Source: an uncultured Anaeroplasmataceae bacterium
Lineage (GTDB): Bacteria; Bacillota_I; Bacilli_A; Acholeplasmatales; Anaeroplasmataceae
Length of the DNA stretch: 14,374 nt
Assembly (NCBI GenBank): GCA_910579215.1
Contig: CAJTTN010000019.1
Location: 1-14,374 of the forward strand
Direction: 5' to 3'
Part shown: positions 1-6,024 of the stretch, piece by piece
Layout of the letters: every line of letters starts with the position of its first letter
How positions within the stretch are numbered: the first letter of the stretch is position 1
Notes under the pieces: generated by a model
Seen by the model: the letters and a program-made list of their open reading frames with translations, nothing else
Told to the model about the DNA's origin: nothing
The model's database searches: none
Position numbers and translations under genes: made by a program

Positions 1-22
1 TTACGCTCAACAAAAACGCTCG

Positions 23-47
23 TATAATATATTCAAGTAATAGGAGG
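23..47 (+). promoter_or_regulatory. -10 box and ribosome binding site of the first recombinase gene
   Basis: A TATAAT hexamer lies at 23-28 and AGGAGG at 42-47, four bases before the ATG at 52. No convincing -35 box is visible. The -35 area instead holds two copies of ACGCTC (3-8 and 16-21, 13 bp apart), which might be a binding site for the recombinase itself or another regulator. Confidence 0.5.
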
Positions 48-51
48 AAAT

Positions 52-681
52 ATGATATTTGGTTATATTAGAGTAAGCACTGATAAGCAGACAGTAGAGA
101 ATCAACGTTTTGAAATCATTAATTATTGCAATTGTAATGGATATAGTGTTGATGATTGGATTGAAGAGACGATTTCGGGTACTAAAAGTTATTCGAAAAG
201 AGCATTGGGATTGCTTTTGAAAAAAGTTCAAAAAGGCGATTATATTATTTGTGCAGAATTGTCAAGACTTGGACGTAATTTATTTATGATAATGGAAATT
301 TTAAACATTTGTATGCAAAAAGAGTGTATCGTTTTGACAATTAAAGATGGTTATAAATTGGGCGATGATATTCAGAGTAAAGTACTAGCTTTTGCTTTTG
401 GTTTATCTGCCGAAATTGAAAGGAATTTAATATCTCAAAGAACAAAAGAGGCCCTAGCTAAAAAAAGAGCAGATGGCATTATTTTAGGAAGGCCTGTAGG
501 ACGTAAATCCTCTGTAACTAAGTTAACTGGTAAAGAAGAAATAATCGAAAAGCTCTTATGTAAGGGAATTAAAAAAGTGAAGATAGCAAAAAAATTAAAA
601 GTTCACAGAAATACTTTATCAAAATTTATTATTGAACACAAATTGAATGCTAGATGTATTGTAACAAATAATGTGAATTAG
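52..681 (+). CDS. small serine recombinase (DNA invertase/resolvase family)
   Basis: A 209-residue site-specific serine recombinase that would break and rejoin DNA through a covalent phosphoserine link. The N-terminal catalytic domain opens with YIRVSTDKQ, with nucleophile Ser9. It carries the SRLGRN arginine motif near residue 72, followed by the long helix with the EIERNLISQRTKEAL motif. The C-terminal 50 residues contain a helix-turn-helix (KVKIAKKLKVHRNTLSKFI) like that of Hin/Gin/Mpi-type invertases. The length of about 200 residues is normal for this group and too short for a large serine integrase. The ATG at 52 is chosen for the AGGAGG just upstream. It could act as an invertase, a resolvase of plasmid multimers, or an IS607-unrelated resolvase. 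No inversion site is evident in the window. It ends in TAG, and there is no clear terminator before about 793. Confidence 0.9.
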   Translation: MIFGYIRVSTDKQTVENQRFEIINYCNCNGYSVDDWIEETISGTKSYSKRALGLLLKKVQKGDYIICAELSRLGRNLFMIMEILNICMQKECIVLTIKDGYKLGDDIQSKVLAFAFGLSAEIERNLISQRTKEALAKKRADGIILGRPVGRKSSVTKLTGKEEIIEKLLCKGIKKVKIAKKLKVHRNTLSKFIIEHKLNARCIVTNNVN

Positions 682-763
682 TTAGTACTATAAAGCAATT
701 TGAAATTTAATAAATAAAAAAAATTATAAAAATGACGTTTTCTTTTTAAATACTTGTTTTAAT

Positions 764-820
764 TAGGACATGGTATGGCGAGGAAATGTCCTAGCCCTTG
801 CATTCATGCAGGGGCTTTTT
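764..820 (+). terminator. tandem hairpins ending in an intrinsic terminator
   Basis: TAGGACAT (764-771) pairs with ATGTCCTA (786-793). Directly after it, AGCCCTTGCA (793-802) pairs with TGCAGGGGCT (807-816; 10 bp with one G-U, 4-base loop), followed by a T run to 820. The second hairpin is a good rho-independent terminator. The two hairpins share base 793, so this could be a terminator for the recombinase transcript or the structured end of a small RNA. Confidence 0.65.
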
Positions 821-854
821 AAATACAGGCAAAATCCCTATTTTGGGGGGAGGA

Positions 855-893
855 CTATTTATTTCTTAGTATCCATACTAAGTAGTAAATAAG
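855..893. repeat. inverted repeat (long hairpin) in the replication/mobilisation leader
   Basis: CTTAGTAT (865-872) and ATACTAAG (875-882) form a perfect 8-bp stem around CC. About seven more A/T pairs form outside a four-base bulge (858-864 with 887-893). There is no T run after it, so it is not a terminator. Its TTAGTAT/ATACTAA arms reappear in the outer arms of the origin-like hairpin at 1272-1332, suggesting a shared binding site for the Rep protein. Confidence 0.5.
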
Positions 894-966
894 AGGCACT
901 AGGTTCGGGTTCAAACAACAAAGAAGAAGACTCAAGACTTCTCTATAACTAAATTTAGGAATTCAC

Positions 967-1017
967 AGTTATTAGATATAAGACAAATTTACTTATATTT
1001 AATAACTTTTTTCTTTT
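967..1017 (+). terminator. strong intrinsic terminator
   Basis: Bases 967-982 pair with 992-1007: 8 bp, one G-U, then 7 bp, around a 9-base loop. A T-rich tract follows from 1007. No ORF ends just upstream, so it probably ends a non-coding leader or small RNA starting somewhere after 820. Confidence 0.7.
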
Positions 1018-1044
1018 TATATACTTGCGTTTATATTAAAAATT

Positions 1045-1090
1045 GTCCAGTAAAGTGAAGAAATATCACTTTATTGGACTTTTTTTAATT
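1045..1090 (+). terminator. strong intrinsic terminator or attenuator upstream of the rep gene
   Basis: Bases 1045-1058 pair with 1066-1079 over 14 bp (one G-U) around a 7-base loop, followed by TTTTTT from 1080. It lies 300 bp before the rep gene with no gene ending nearby. A role in premature termination of the rep transcript is possible, as in pT181-type attenuation; that role is inference. Confidence 0.75.
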
Positions 1091-1271
1091 TTATTAGGTG
1101 CGAAATCTCATATTTATGTCTAGTAGGGTGAAGGGGTAAAGATTTTCACTTTTTATACTTCACAAAACTTCTTATTTTTCCAGTATAAGTGAAGAAGAAA
1201 ACTCTCTTCAAAAAGGAGGACAAGACTATGACTTAAACTCAACAAGATTTTTCTCATAAATAAAGAATCAA

Positions 1272-1332
1272 GTGTTAGTATAAGCGTTAAAGATGGGGCT
1301 ATACTAATAGCCCCTCTAACGCATACTAACAC
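1272..1332. other. probable rolling-circle double-strand origin / oriT hairpin (Rep_trans type)
   Basis: A 61-base near-perfect palindrome. The outer arms GTGTTAGTAT (1272-1281) and ATACTAACAC (1323-1332) pair. GCGTTA (1284-1289) pairs with TAACGC (1317-1322). The apex GGGGCTAT (1295-1302) pairs with ATAGCCCC (1307-1314) around the loop ACTA. From memory, pT181-family origins nick in a hairpin of the form GGCTACTCT/AATAGCC. The apex here, GGCTATACT/AATAGCC, is almost the same, so the predicted nick is between 1305 and 1306. The rep gene of the matching family starts 50 bp downstream. There is no T run, so it is not a terminator. The family match is from sequence resemblance only. Confidence 0.7.
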
Positions 1333-1381
1333 GACCTTTATGTAAAATTGTAAAGACTTAAAGAAAGGAGAAAAAAAGAAT

Positions 1382-2534
1382 ATGAATGTGTTAATAGATT
1401 ATTTTTCTGTGACATTTCCAATGTGCTGTAATGCTGGAGATGATAGATTATTTAGTAGTTATGAAATCAGCTATAATATAGCCAAATATCTGAATTTTAA
1501 TATTTTAGAAGAAGTTAAACAACAAAAGTATGCTCAAAATTTTTTTAATTGCCAATTTCAATTAGGAGAATATATCGTATTAAGAACAGATGGACCTATG
1601 GATGAGAATTACCAGAAAACCTGCCAGCTAGAAATGAAAGGCGAAGGCTGTAGAGAGTTTGAAAGAAGAAATCCTGGTAAAACATGGCTGGATTTAATTC
1701 AATATATGAAAAACTTAAATGCCAAGTTTAAAAGGATTGATATTGCAGTTGATGACTATGAAGGAAAATATGTCTCTTTACAATGGATATTTGACAAAAT
1801 CGAGAAAGACCAATACACCTCTGTCTTTAGAACATTTCCATTACCTATTGGACCTATAAATGAAATACAAACGATTCAGTTTGGTACACATCATTCTAAT
1901 AAAATGCTTGTCATTTATGACAAAAGAAAAGAACAGCTAGCAAAGAAAAACTTTTGTGAAAAAGCATATTGGGTCAGATATGAGATGCGTTTTAGAAATG
2001 AAGTTGCTACAGCTATAATTAAAAAATTGCTATCAGCTTATATTGATGTAGCTATACCTGTTTATGGACTGAATATAAAACAGTATGCTTATGAATTGCT
2101 GTATGGCATATTTGATATAAAAGTAGATAATCATTATAACAAGTCTAATCAAAATAAAGCAGAGACTGATTCATTATAGGAAATCTTTTTTAAATAATGT
2201 CCCTAAAGTCCCTCTACCAAAGATAGAAAAGAAGCCTATCAAGCCCTTTGCAGAATATGAAAAAATTGCTACAACATATGCTTCAGCTTATCTGCTATAC
2301 AAATTTGTAGAAGTAAATGAAGATACTTATTTATTTCAAATAGAATTATTAAAAACTATAAGAGATAATCTACCTTTCTCGAAATCTAGACTGAAACGGT
2401 TAAATGTCTATCTAAAAGAATTAAATCTAGCTCCTGTTGATAATGCCAAGCTAGAACAAATCAAAATGAGCTTATCGCGTAAAATTGAAAAGAAGATCTC
2501 ATTTTACAATGAACTCAAACAAATAAAAAAATGA
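1382..2534 (+). pseudogene. Rep_trans-family replication initiator / MobT-like relaxase, frameshifted
   Basis: The first reading frame (1382-2179, 265 codons) encodes a replication-initiation-factor domain like Tn916 Orf20 (MobT), ICEBs1 NicK and pT181-type Rep proteins. These nick one strand at an origin and stay attached through a tyrosine. Visible motifs are IDYFSVTFP at the start, RIDIAVDD (118-125), the IYDK motif with candidate catalytic Tyr179, and YWVRYEMRFRNE (197-207). After about residue 259 the frame runs into ETDSL and a TAG. The next frame continues as QRLIHYRKSF and on for about 124 residues to TGA at 2532, giving a full length near 383, normal for the family. One extra base near 2159 explains the break. 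The catalytic domain precedes the shift, so residual nicking is possible. AAAGGAG at 1364-1370 serves the ATG at 1382. A sequencing error is the alternative explanation. Confidence 0.8.
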
Positions 2535-2552
2535 GGGCTTTCCCTCATTTGA
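2527..2552. terminator. bidirectional terminator between rep and yafQ
   Basis: AAATGAGGG pairs with CCCTCATTT around CTTT at about 2529-2550, with A-rich sequence on the left and T-rich on the right. It overlaps both the 3' end of the rep frame and the 3' end of the convergent yafQ gene, so it can stop transcription from either side. Confidence 0.6.
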
Positions 2553-2823
2553 AAAGATCAGAATGACTACTAACTCTATTTAATACTAAAATAAGAACAT
2601 CATCCTTAATGGAATAAATTAAAAGCCAGTCAGGTTCAATATGACACTCTCTAACACCACTATAAGTACCACTTAAGCTGTGATCCCTATATTTAAGTGG
2701 AAGAGTCTCCCCATTAGATAGCATTTCAATAATAGAAAAAAGCTTATCTAAATCCTTTCCCTGCTTTTTAGCTTTCTTTACATCCTTTTGAAATTGAGTA
2801 GTAAATTGAATCTTATATTTCAT
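2545..2823 (-). CDS. yafQ: YafQ-family mRNA interferase toxin
   Basis: A 92-residue RelE/ParE-superfamily toxin of the YafQ branch, which cleaves mRNA at the ribosome and slows growth when free of antitoxin. The YafQ residues are all in place: His48 in RDHSLSG, His61, Asp65 and Trp66 in ECHIEPDWLL, and Arg83 and His87 in NRVSSHSDLF. These correspond to the known E. coli catalytic set His50, His63, Asp67, Trp68, Arg83 and His87. Full length, with no sign of decay. The ATG overlaps the antitoxin stop by four bases (2820-2823), so the two are translationally coupled. It ends inside the shared terminator with the rep pseudogene. Confidence 0.93.
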   Translation of the reverse strand: MKYKIQFTTQFQKDVKKAKKQGKDLDKLFSIIEMLSNGETLPLKYRDHSLSGTYSGVRECHIEPDWLLIYSIKDDVLILVLNRVSSHSDLFK

Positions 2824-3083
2824 ACACCTAAAGCCTTTTTTAAATCTGATATATTGGTATAGGCAGTAGAATCTAAAGATTCACCTTCTTCAATTGCTTT
2901 CAGTGTAGTTTCATTTGGAACATTTAGTTTAACATCAAAAGGGATTCCCTGTTCCTGAATAGATTTTCTTAAAAAAATATTAATTGCAGTTGTCATATTT
3001 AATCCAAGTTCATTAAAAATCTTTTCTGCAGCATTTTTAACATCCTTATCCATACGGATATTAATATTTGTACTCTCTTGCAT
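2820..3083 (-). CDS. dinJ: DinJ/RelB-family antitoxin
   Basis: An 87-residue antitoxin. The N-terminal half is a ribbon-helix-helix DNA-binding domain (NINIRMDKDVKNAAEKIF, then LGLNMTTAINIFLRKSI and GIPF), the signature of RelB/DinJ proteins. It should dimerise, bind its own promoter and wrap the toxin with the C-terminal tail (about residues 50-87). First gene of the pair: AGGAGGTC lies just upstream of the ATG, and a good promoter lies at 3141-3113. It most likely stabilises the mobile element against loss. Confidence 0.93.
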   Translation of the reverse strand: MQESTNINIRMDKDVKNAAEKIFNELGLNMTTAINIFLRKSIQEQGIPFDVKLNVPNETTLKAIEEGESLDSTAYTNISDLKKALGV

Positions 3084-3112
3084 AATTTGACCTCCTGTAT
3101 TATTTTATGTTT

Positions 3113-3141
3113 ATTTTAACATATTATACACACAACGTCAA
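3113..3141 (-). promoter_or_regulatory. promoter of dinJ-yafQ
   Basis: Read on the minus strand, TTGACG (3141-3136), a 17-base spacer and TAAAAT (3118-3113) form a near-consensus sigma-A promoter 30 bases before the antitoxin ATG. A second TATAAT (3128-3123) lies in the spacer but lacks a good -35. Confidence 0.65.
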
Positions 3142-3161
3142 CACAATGCACAAATTATCTA

Positions 3162-3194
3162 CTGAAAATAAAAAAGAAGGAGTAAATCCTTCTT
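3162..3194 (-). terminator. terminator of the Xre-like regulator gene
   Basis: On the minus strand AAGAAGGA (3194-3187) pairs with TCCTTCTT (3181-3174) around a 5-base loop, followed by TTTTTATTTT. It begins six bases after the regulator's stop codon and insulates it from the dinJ-yafQ promoter. Confidence 0.75.
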
Positions 3195-3199
3195 AACCT

Positions 3200-3514
3200 C
3201 TACTTGAAAATATTTTTTACAACCTTCTGTAATTCTGGAGAAGCCTTCCGATACTCCTTAATCAATTCCATTTCCTCAGTGGATAGATCATTTGGATTCT
3301 TAATCCCAAACAAATCGTAAATGGTATCTCCAAAAAAATCAGCTATCTCTGGAAACTTGGTAAAAGGAGGGCAAATTGTATTGCTCATGTTAAGATATCC
3401 CTTAACATTATCTATACTAAATCCAAGCTCTTTCATAAATTGATTCTTTAAGGAATTATTTCTACCAGATAATTTATCCTTTAGATATTGCTTTACATTC
3501 ATTCTATAATCCAT
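3200..3514 (-). CDS. Xre-like helix-turn-helix transcriptional regulator (ImmR-like repressor)
   Basis: A 104-residue protein with a probable N-terminal helix-turn-helix (about residues 6-70, ending in FPEIADFFGDTIYDLFGIKN). The C-terminal helix LSTEEMELIKEYRKASPELQKVVKNIF is common in small phage/ICE repressors. It is divergent from an ImmA/IrrE-like protease gene, the arrangement of the ImmR/ImmA switch of ICEBs1. The inferred job is to repress both promoters in the intergenic region through the GGTAA-N5-TTACC operators. The helix-turn-helix recognition segment (NMSNTICPPFTK) is divergent, so the fold call rests on context and the flanking helices. The start at 3514 has GGTGGTG upstream; Met5 is an alternative. 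Confidence 0.75.
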   Translation of the reverse strand: MDYRMNVKQYLKDKLSGRNNSLKNQFMKELGFSIDNVKGYLNMSNTICPPFTKFPEIADFFGDTIYDLFGIKNPNDLSTEEMELIKEYRKASPELQKVVKNIFK

Positions 3515-3537
3515 AATTTCACCACCAAGATAAATAA

Positions 3538-3565
3538 ATTATATCCTATTTATTTATAAATTCAA
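3538..3565 (-). promoter_or_regulatory. leftward promoter of the Xre-like regulator
   Basis: On the minus strand, TTGAAT (3565-3560), a 16-base spacer and TATAAT (3543-3538), 24 bases before the start codon. The left operator (3572-3586) sits just upstream of the -35, where a bound repressor could autoregulate. Confidence 0.55.
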
Positions 3566-3571
3566 TAAAAA

Positions 3572-3586
3572 GGTAAAAATTTTACC
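3572..3586. promoter_or_regulatory. left operator, GGTAA-N5-TTACC
   Basis: A perfect 15-bp palindrome (GGTAAAA, A, TTTTACC) between the divergent promoters. It has the same half-sites and 5-base spacing as the palindrome at 3637-3651. The likely ligand is the Xre-like regulator encoded at 3200-3514. Confidence 0.65.
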
Positions 3587-3596
3587 CAAAAAAGTA

Positions 3597-3625
3597 TTTA
3601 CGAGCTAAATAAATTACCTTATAAT
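3597..3625 (+). promoter_or_regulatory. rightward promoter of the protease-recombinase operon
   Basis: TTTACG (3597-3602), a 17-base spacer and TATAAT (3620-3625), 47 bases before the protease ATG. A lone TTACC half-site (3614-3618) lies within the spacer and full operators lie on both sides, so repression by a looped or cooperatively bound regulator is plausible. Confidence 0.6.
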
Positions 3626-3634
3626 AGAAACGTA

Positions 3635-3653
3635 AGGGTAAAATAATTACCCT
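3635..3653. promoter_or_regulatory. right operator, AGGGTAA-N5-TTACCCT
   Basis: A 19-bp interrupted palindrome with 7-bp perfect arms, just downstream of the rightward -10. It matches the left operator in its GGTAA/TTACC half-sites and spacing, and its centre is 65 bp away. Its position would block transcription into the protease and recombinase genes. Confidence 0.7.
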
Positions 3654-3672
3654 CGAAAAGAAAGGTGATATT

Positions 3673-4194
3673 ATGAAGAAACTAGAAGAACTTACTGAAC
3701 AAGAATTTAAAGAAGAATTTATTAAACACTTTGGAGAAGATAGATGGAACCAATCCGAAGTTCTACCTATCCTACAAGAAAAGGCAGAAATCCTATGTTC
3801 TTATCTAGACATAGAAGAAATACCAATTCTATGTGATCCTATTAAGGAAGATTCCAGGTATTATCCAAAAGAGAAATTTATCATCATCTCAGATAAGGTT
3901 ATTTTAAATGAAGTAGAGGAACTAAAAAGTCTAATCCATGAAATTAGACATCACTATCAATATACATGTGTATCTACAAACAATACTAGTGAACCAATGT
4001 TAAACTAGTGGAAAGAAGAGTTAGAAATTTATGATACTCTAGCTCCAGATATCCAAATCTGCACCTTCCTAGAAATAGATGCTTATGCATTCACTAAGGT
4101 TATAATGAAGAATTGGTTCAACAAGGATATTATCCACTATGATGATGAATACGAAGAAGCGATAAACCTTTATATTAAAAAGTATTTATCCTAA
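3673..4194 (+). pseudogene. ImmA/IrrE-like metallopeptidase with an in-frame TAG
   Basis: The frame opens at an ATG after AAAGGTG and runs 111 codons to a TAG at 4006-4008. It then continues in the same frame for 61 sense codons to TAA at 4192, giving 172 amino acids plus the interrupted codon. Residues 88-96 (IHEIRHHYQ) contain a zinc-binding HExxH motif (His89, Glu90, His93). After the stop, FLEIDAYAF resembles the conserved acidic third-ligand helix of ImmA/IrrE peptidases. Such proteases cleave the partner Xre repressor to induce an integrative element. The divergent Xre-like gene and shared operators support this role. The product ending at 4008 lacks the third ligand and should be inactive, unless the TAG is suppressed or a sequencing error. 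The 3' part is otherwise well preserved, so the nonsense change is recent. Confidence 0.75.
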
Positions 4195-4202
4195 TAGTTC
4201 TT

Positions 4203-4228
4203 CCTAGTTTGTAGATATACAAACTAGG
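4203..4228. repeat. perfect inverted repeat after the protease gene
   Basis: CCTAGTTTGTA (4203-4213) pairs perfectly with TACAAACTAGG (4218-4228) around GATA. It follows the gene end by nine bases but lacks a T tract on either strand. It could be a weak terminator, an mRNA-stabilising hairpin or a recombinase/regulator site. Confidence 0.55.
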
Positions 4229-4289
4229 AGAAACTTTAACATAGGATAAGCTTTCTCCAGCATAAAATTATTAAAGAATGGAGAATCTT

Positions 4290-4445
4290 ATGCCTAAACA
4301 AAACATTGAATATATAGTATCTAGAAACTTTGATTCTAGTAAAATTACATTACTAGAAAGATTGATTGAGTATATAGAAGAACAAGGAGTGATTGAAAAT
4401 GATGATGGTGAACCACCAAATTCAAACTGTGGGGATTTATTGTAG
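4290..4445 (+). CDS. small hypothetical protein preceding the serine recombinases
   Basis: A 51-residue acidic protein starting MPKQNIEYIVSRNF, with a leucine/isoleucine-rich amphipathic helix (about residues 20-32, LLERLIEYIEEQG) and a polar tail NDDGEPPNSNCGDLL. GGAG at 4280-4283 is six bases before the ATG. Its 3' end overlaps the first large recombinase by 47 bases, which points to translational coupling. Small ORFs of this kind often precede serine-recombinase pairs in Firmicute elements (from memory). It may be an accessory or directionality factor, but nothing in the sequence proves this. Confidence 0.65.
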   Translation: MPKQNIEYIVSRNFDSSKITLLERLIEYIEEQGVIENDDGEPPNSNCGDLL

Positions 4446-6024
4446 ATTATCAAAGGATGATAATACAGGTGTAGAGTCAAACTCTATCACTAATCAAAAA
4501 CTATATCTAACCGATTATGTGAAACAAAGAGGTTGGGTCATCTACAAAATCTATATTGATGAAGGAAAAAGTGGAACCAACTTTGATCGTGATGGTTTCA
4601 AAGAAATGATCAGTGATATTGAAACTAAAAGAATAGATTGTGTCGTAGTAAAAGACCTATCAAGATTAGGAAGAAACTATCTTGATAGTGGTTATTACAT
4701 AGAAAAATACTTTCCAGAACACCGCATTAGGTTTATTGCGGTGAATGATTCCTTAGACTCTAATGATGGAGAAAATGATTTTGGACCATTTAAAAATATC
4801 ATTAACGAATGGTATGCAAAAGACATCTCTAAAAAGATTAAATTTAGTTTTAGTGTAAAAGCCAAACAAGGAACCTTACTACAAGGCTTTGCGCCATACG
4901 GATACTTAAAATGTGAGGATCGAGTAGACTATGAAATTGATGAAGAAGTCGCTGATATTATTCGATATATCTTTAATAGCATCTATAATAACATACCCGC
5001 AAAGGATGTTATTAACTACTTAAAGAAAAATAAGGTATATGTTCCAGGCTATTATAATTATCTTAAAAAAGGAATCAATAAAGAAAAATATGAATCCTAT
5101 ACCGAAGAAATGAAATACGCTTGGGATTACTGGAAGTTAGATATGATTTTAACAAATGAAATCTATATTGGAACTCTAGTCAATTTCAAAAGAAAAAAAC
5201 TAAGCTTTAGAAGTAAAAAACTAGTGGAAAATGATCCTGAAAAAATGGTGAAAGTTTATGATAGATTTCCACCCATCATATCTAAAGAAGTATTTGATAA
5301 GGTATCTGAAATCAGGCATCTAAAATATAGAGCCCCTAGAAATGACCAAAACATATTTTCAAGATTCCTCTTTTGTGCGGATTGTGGTAAAAAGATGACT
5401 TTAAGAAAACAAGGCTATAAAAATAGAAGTCATATTTTATATTATCATTGTAGCTACTGTAATGGACACTATATTCGATTAGATCTCTTAAAACAACAAG
5501 TTATAAATGATTTTAAAGAACTAAAAGAATTCATTTCCTCTGTTCCACAAGATGAGCTTGTAAATGAAATCAATAAAATTAACAAGTTAAAAGCAGAACG
5601 AAAAAATAAAGCGGACACTAAAGAGTATAACGCATCCATTGAACGTAAGGTTCAACTAGATAATCTTATCTCTAAATTATTAGATTCTTATACAAAAGGA
5701 ATCATTCCAGATGATGTTTATGAATCTATGATGTTAAACTACAAAACAGAATATGATGAGATAACTTCTAAAATCAAGAAATTAGAAGGGGCTCTTGCAA
5801 CTAACGATACTGAAATACAAAAGGTAAGTGTCAAAGAGTTAGAATACATTTTAAGTATCAAAGAAGATGAAATCTTAAAAAGGGAATTTCTAAATGCTGT
5901 GATTAAAAAGATTCAAATTCAAGATAGTCAAGATGGTGAAAAAACAATTAGAAATACGCACATTGAATACTATTCTATTGGAGAATTAAAGGAACTTTAT
6001 GAACAAAACAGCAATTTATGCTAG
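4399..6024 (+). CDS. large serine recombinase 1 (integrase type)
   Basis: A 541-residue large serine recombinase for integration or excision of a mobile element. The catalytic domain starts GIYCRLSKDD with nucleophile Ser18. SRLGRN (88-93) holds the active-site arginines. The recombinase domain follows (GFAPYGYL through TNEIYIGTLVNF, about 160-270), then a zinc ribbon with Cys326/Cys329 and Cys351/Cys354, then a coiled-coil-like Lys/Glu-rich region (about 380-480). The length is normal. The frame is open from a TTG at 4393, but AAGGAG at 4384-4389 fits ATG 4399 better (9-base spacing); ATG 4402 and 4405 are also possible. It overlaps the small upstream ORF and, by 26 bases, the second recombinase, so the three form one operon. 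Confidence 0.93.
   Translation: MMMVNHQIQTVGIYCRLSKDDNTGVESNSITNQKLYLTDYVKQRGWVIYKIYIDEGKSGTNFDRDGFKEMISDIETKRIDCVVVKDLSRLGRNYLDSGYYIEKYFPEHRIRFIAVNDSLDSNDGENDFGPFKNIINEWYAKDISKKIKFSFSVKAKQGTLLQGFAPYGYLKCEDRVDYEIDEEVADIIRYIFNSIYNNIPAKDVINYLKKNKVYVPGYYNYLKKGINKEKYESYTEEMKYAWDYWKLDMILTNEIYIGTLVNFKRKKLSFRSKKLVENDPEKMVKVYDRFPPIISKEVFDKVSEIRHLKYRAPRNDQNIFSRFLFCADCGKKMTLRKQGYKNRSHILYYHCSYCNGHYIRLDLLKQQVINDFKELKEFISSVPQDELVNEINKINKLKAERKNKADTKEYNASIERKVQLDNLISKLLDSYTKGIIPDDVYESMMLNYKTEYDEITSKIKKLEGALATNDTEIQKVSVKELEYILSIKEDEILKREFLNAVIKKIQIQDSQDGEKTIRNTHIEYYSIGELKELYEQNSNLC

Larger units (their letters stand above)
682..1381. other. 700-bp gene-free structured leader of the replication/mobilisation module
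   Basis: No supportable protein gene is present. The stretch holds four hairpins (764-820, 855-893, 967-1007, 1045-1079), three with T tracts, then a GTGAAG-rich segment and the origin-like hairpin at 1272-1332. GTGAAG occurs at 1055, 1128 and 1189, and its complement CTTCAC at 1158. A strong AAGGAGG at 1214-1220 is followed by a two-codon ORF (ATG at 1228, TAA at 1234). The pattern fits a replication-control or small-RNA region of a rolling-circle element. Confidence 0.5.

Noticed and set aside
7..231. 74-codon minus-strand frame over the first recombinase gene
   Set aside because: Antisense shadow of the serine recombinase, with low-complexity composition and no binding site.
841..856. G-rich tract TTTTGGGGGGAGGAC as a Tn916/ICEBs1-type oriT
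   Set aside because: Those oriT sites pair a C tract with a G tract around a CTAACAG-like core. Here only CCC pairs loosely with the G tract and the core is absent; the 1272-1332 hairpin is a much better origin.
906..920. GGTTCGGGTTCAAAC, reminiscent of a tRNA T-loop
   Set aside because: No acceptor, D or anticodon arms can be built around it, and no CCA-end context is present.
4271..4480. 69-codon minus-strand frame
   Set aside because: Lies antisense to the small ORF and recombinase 1 start; no family resemblance.
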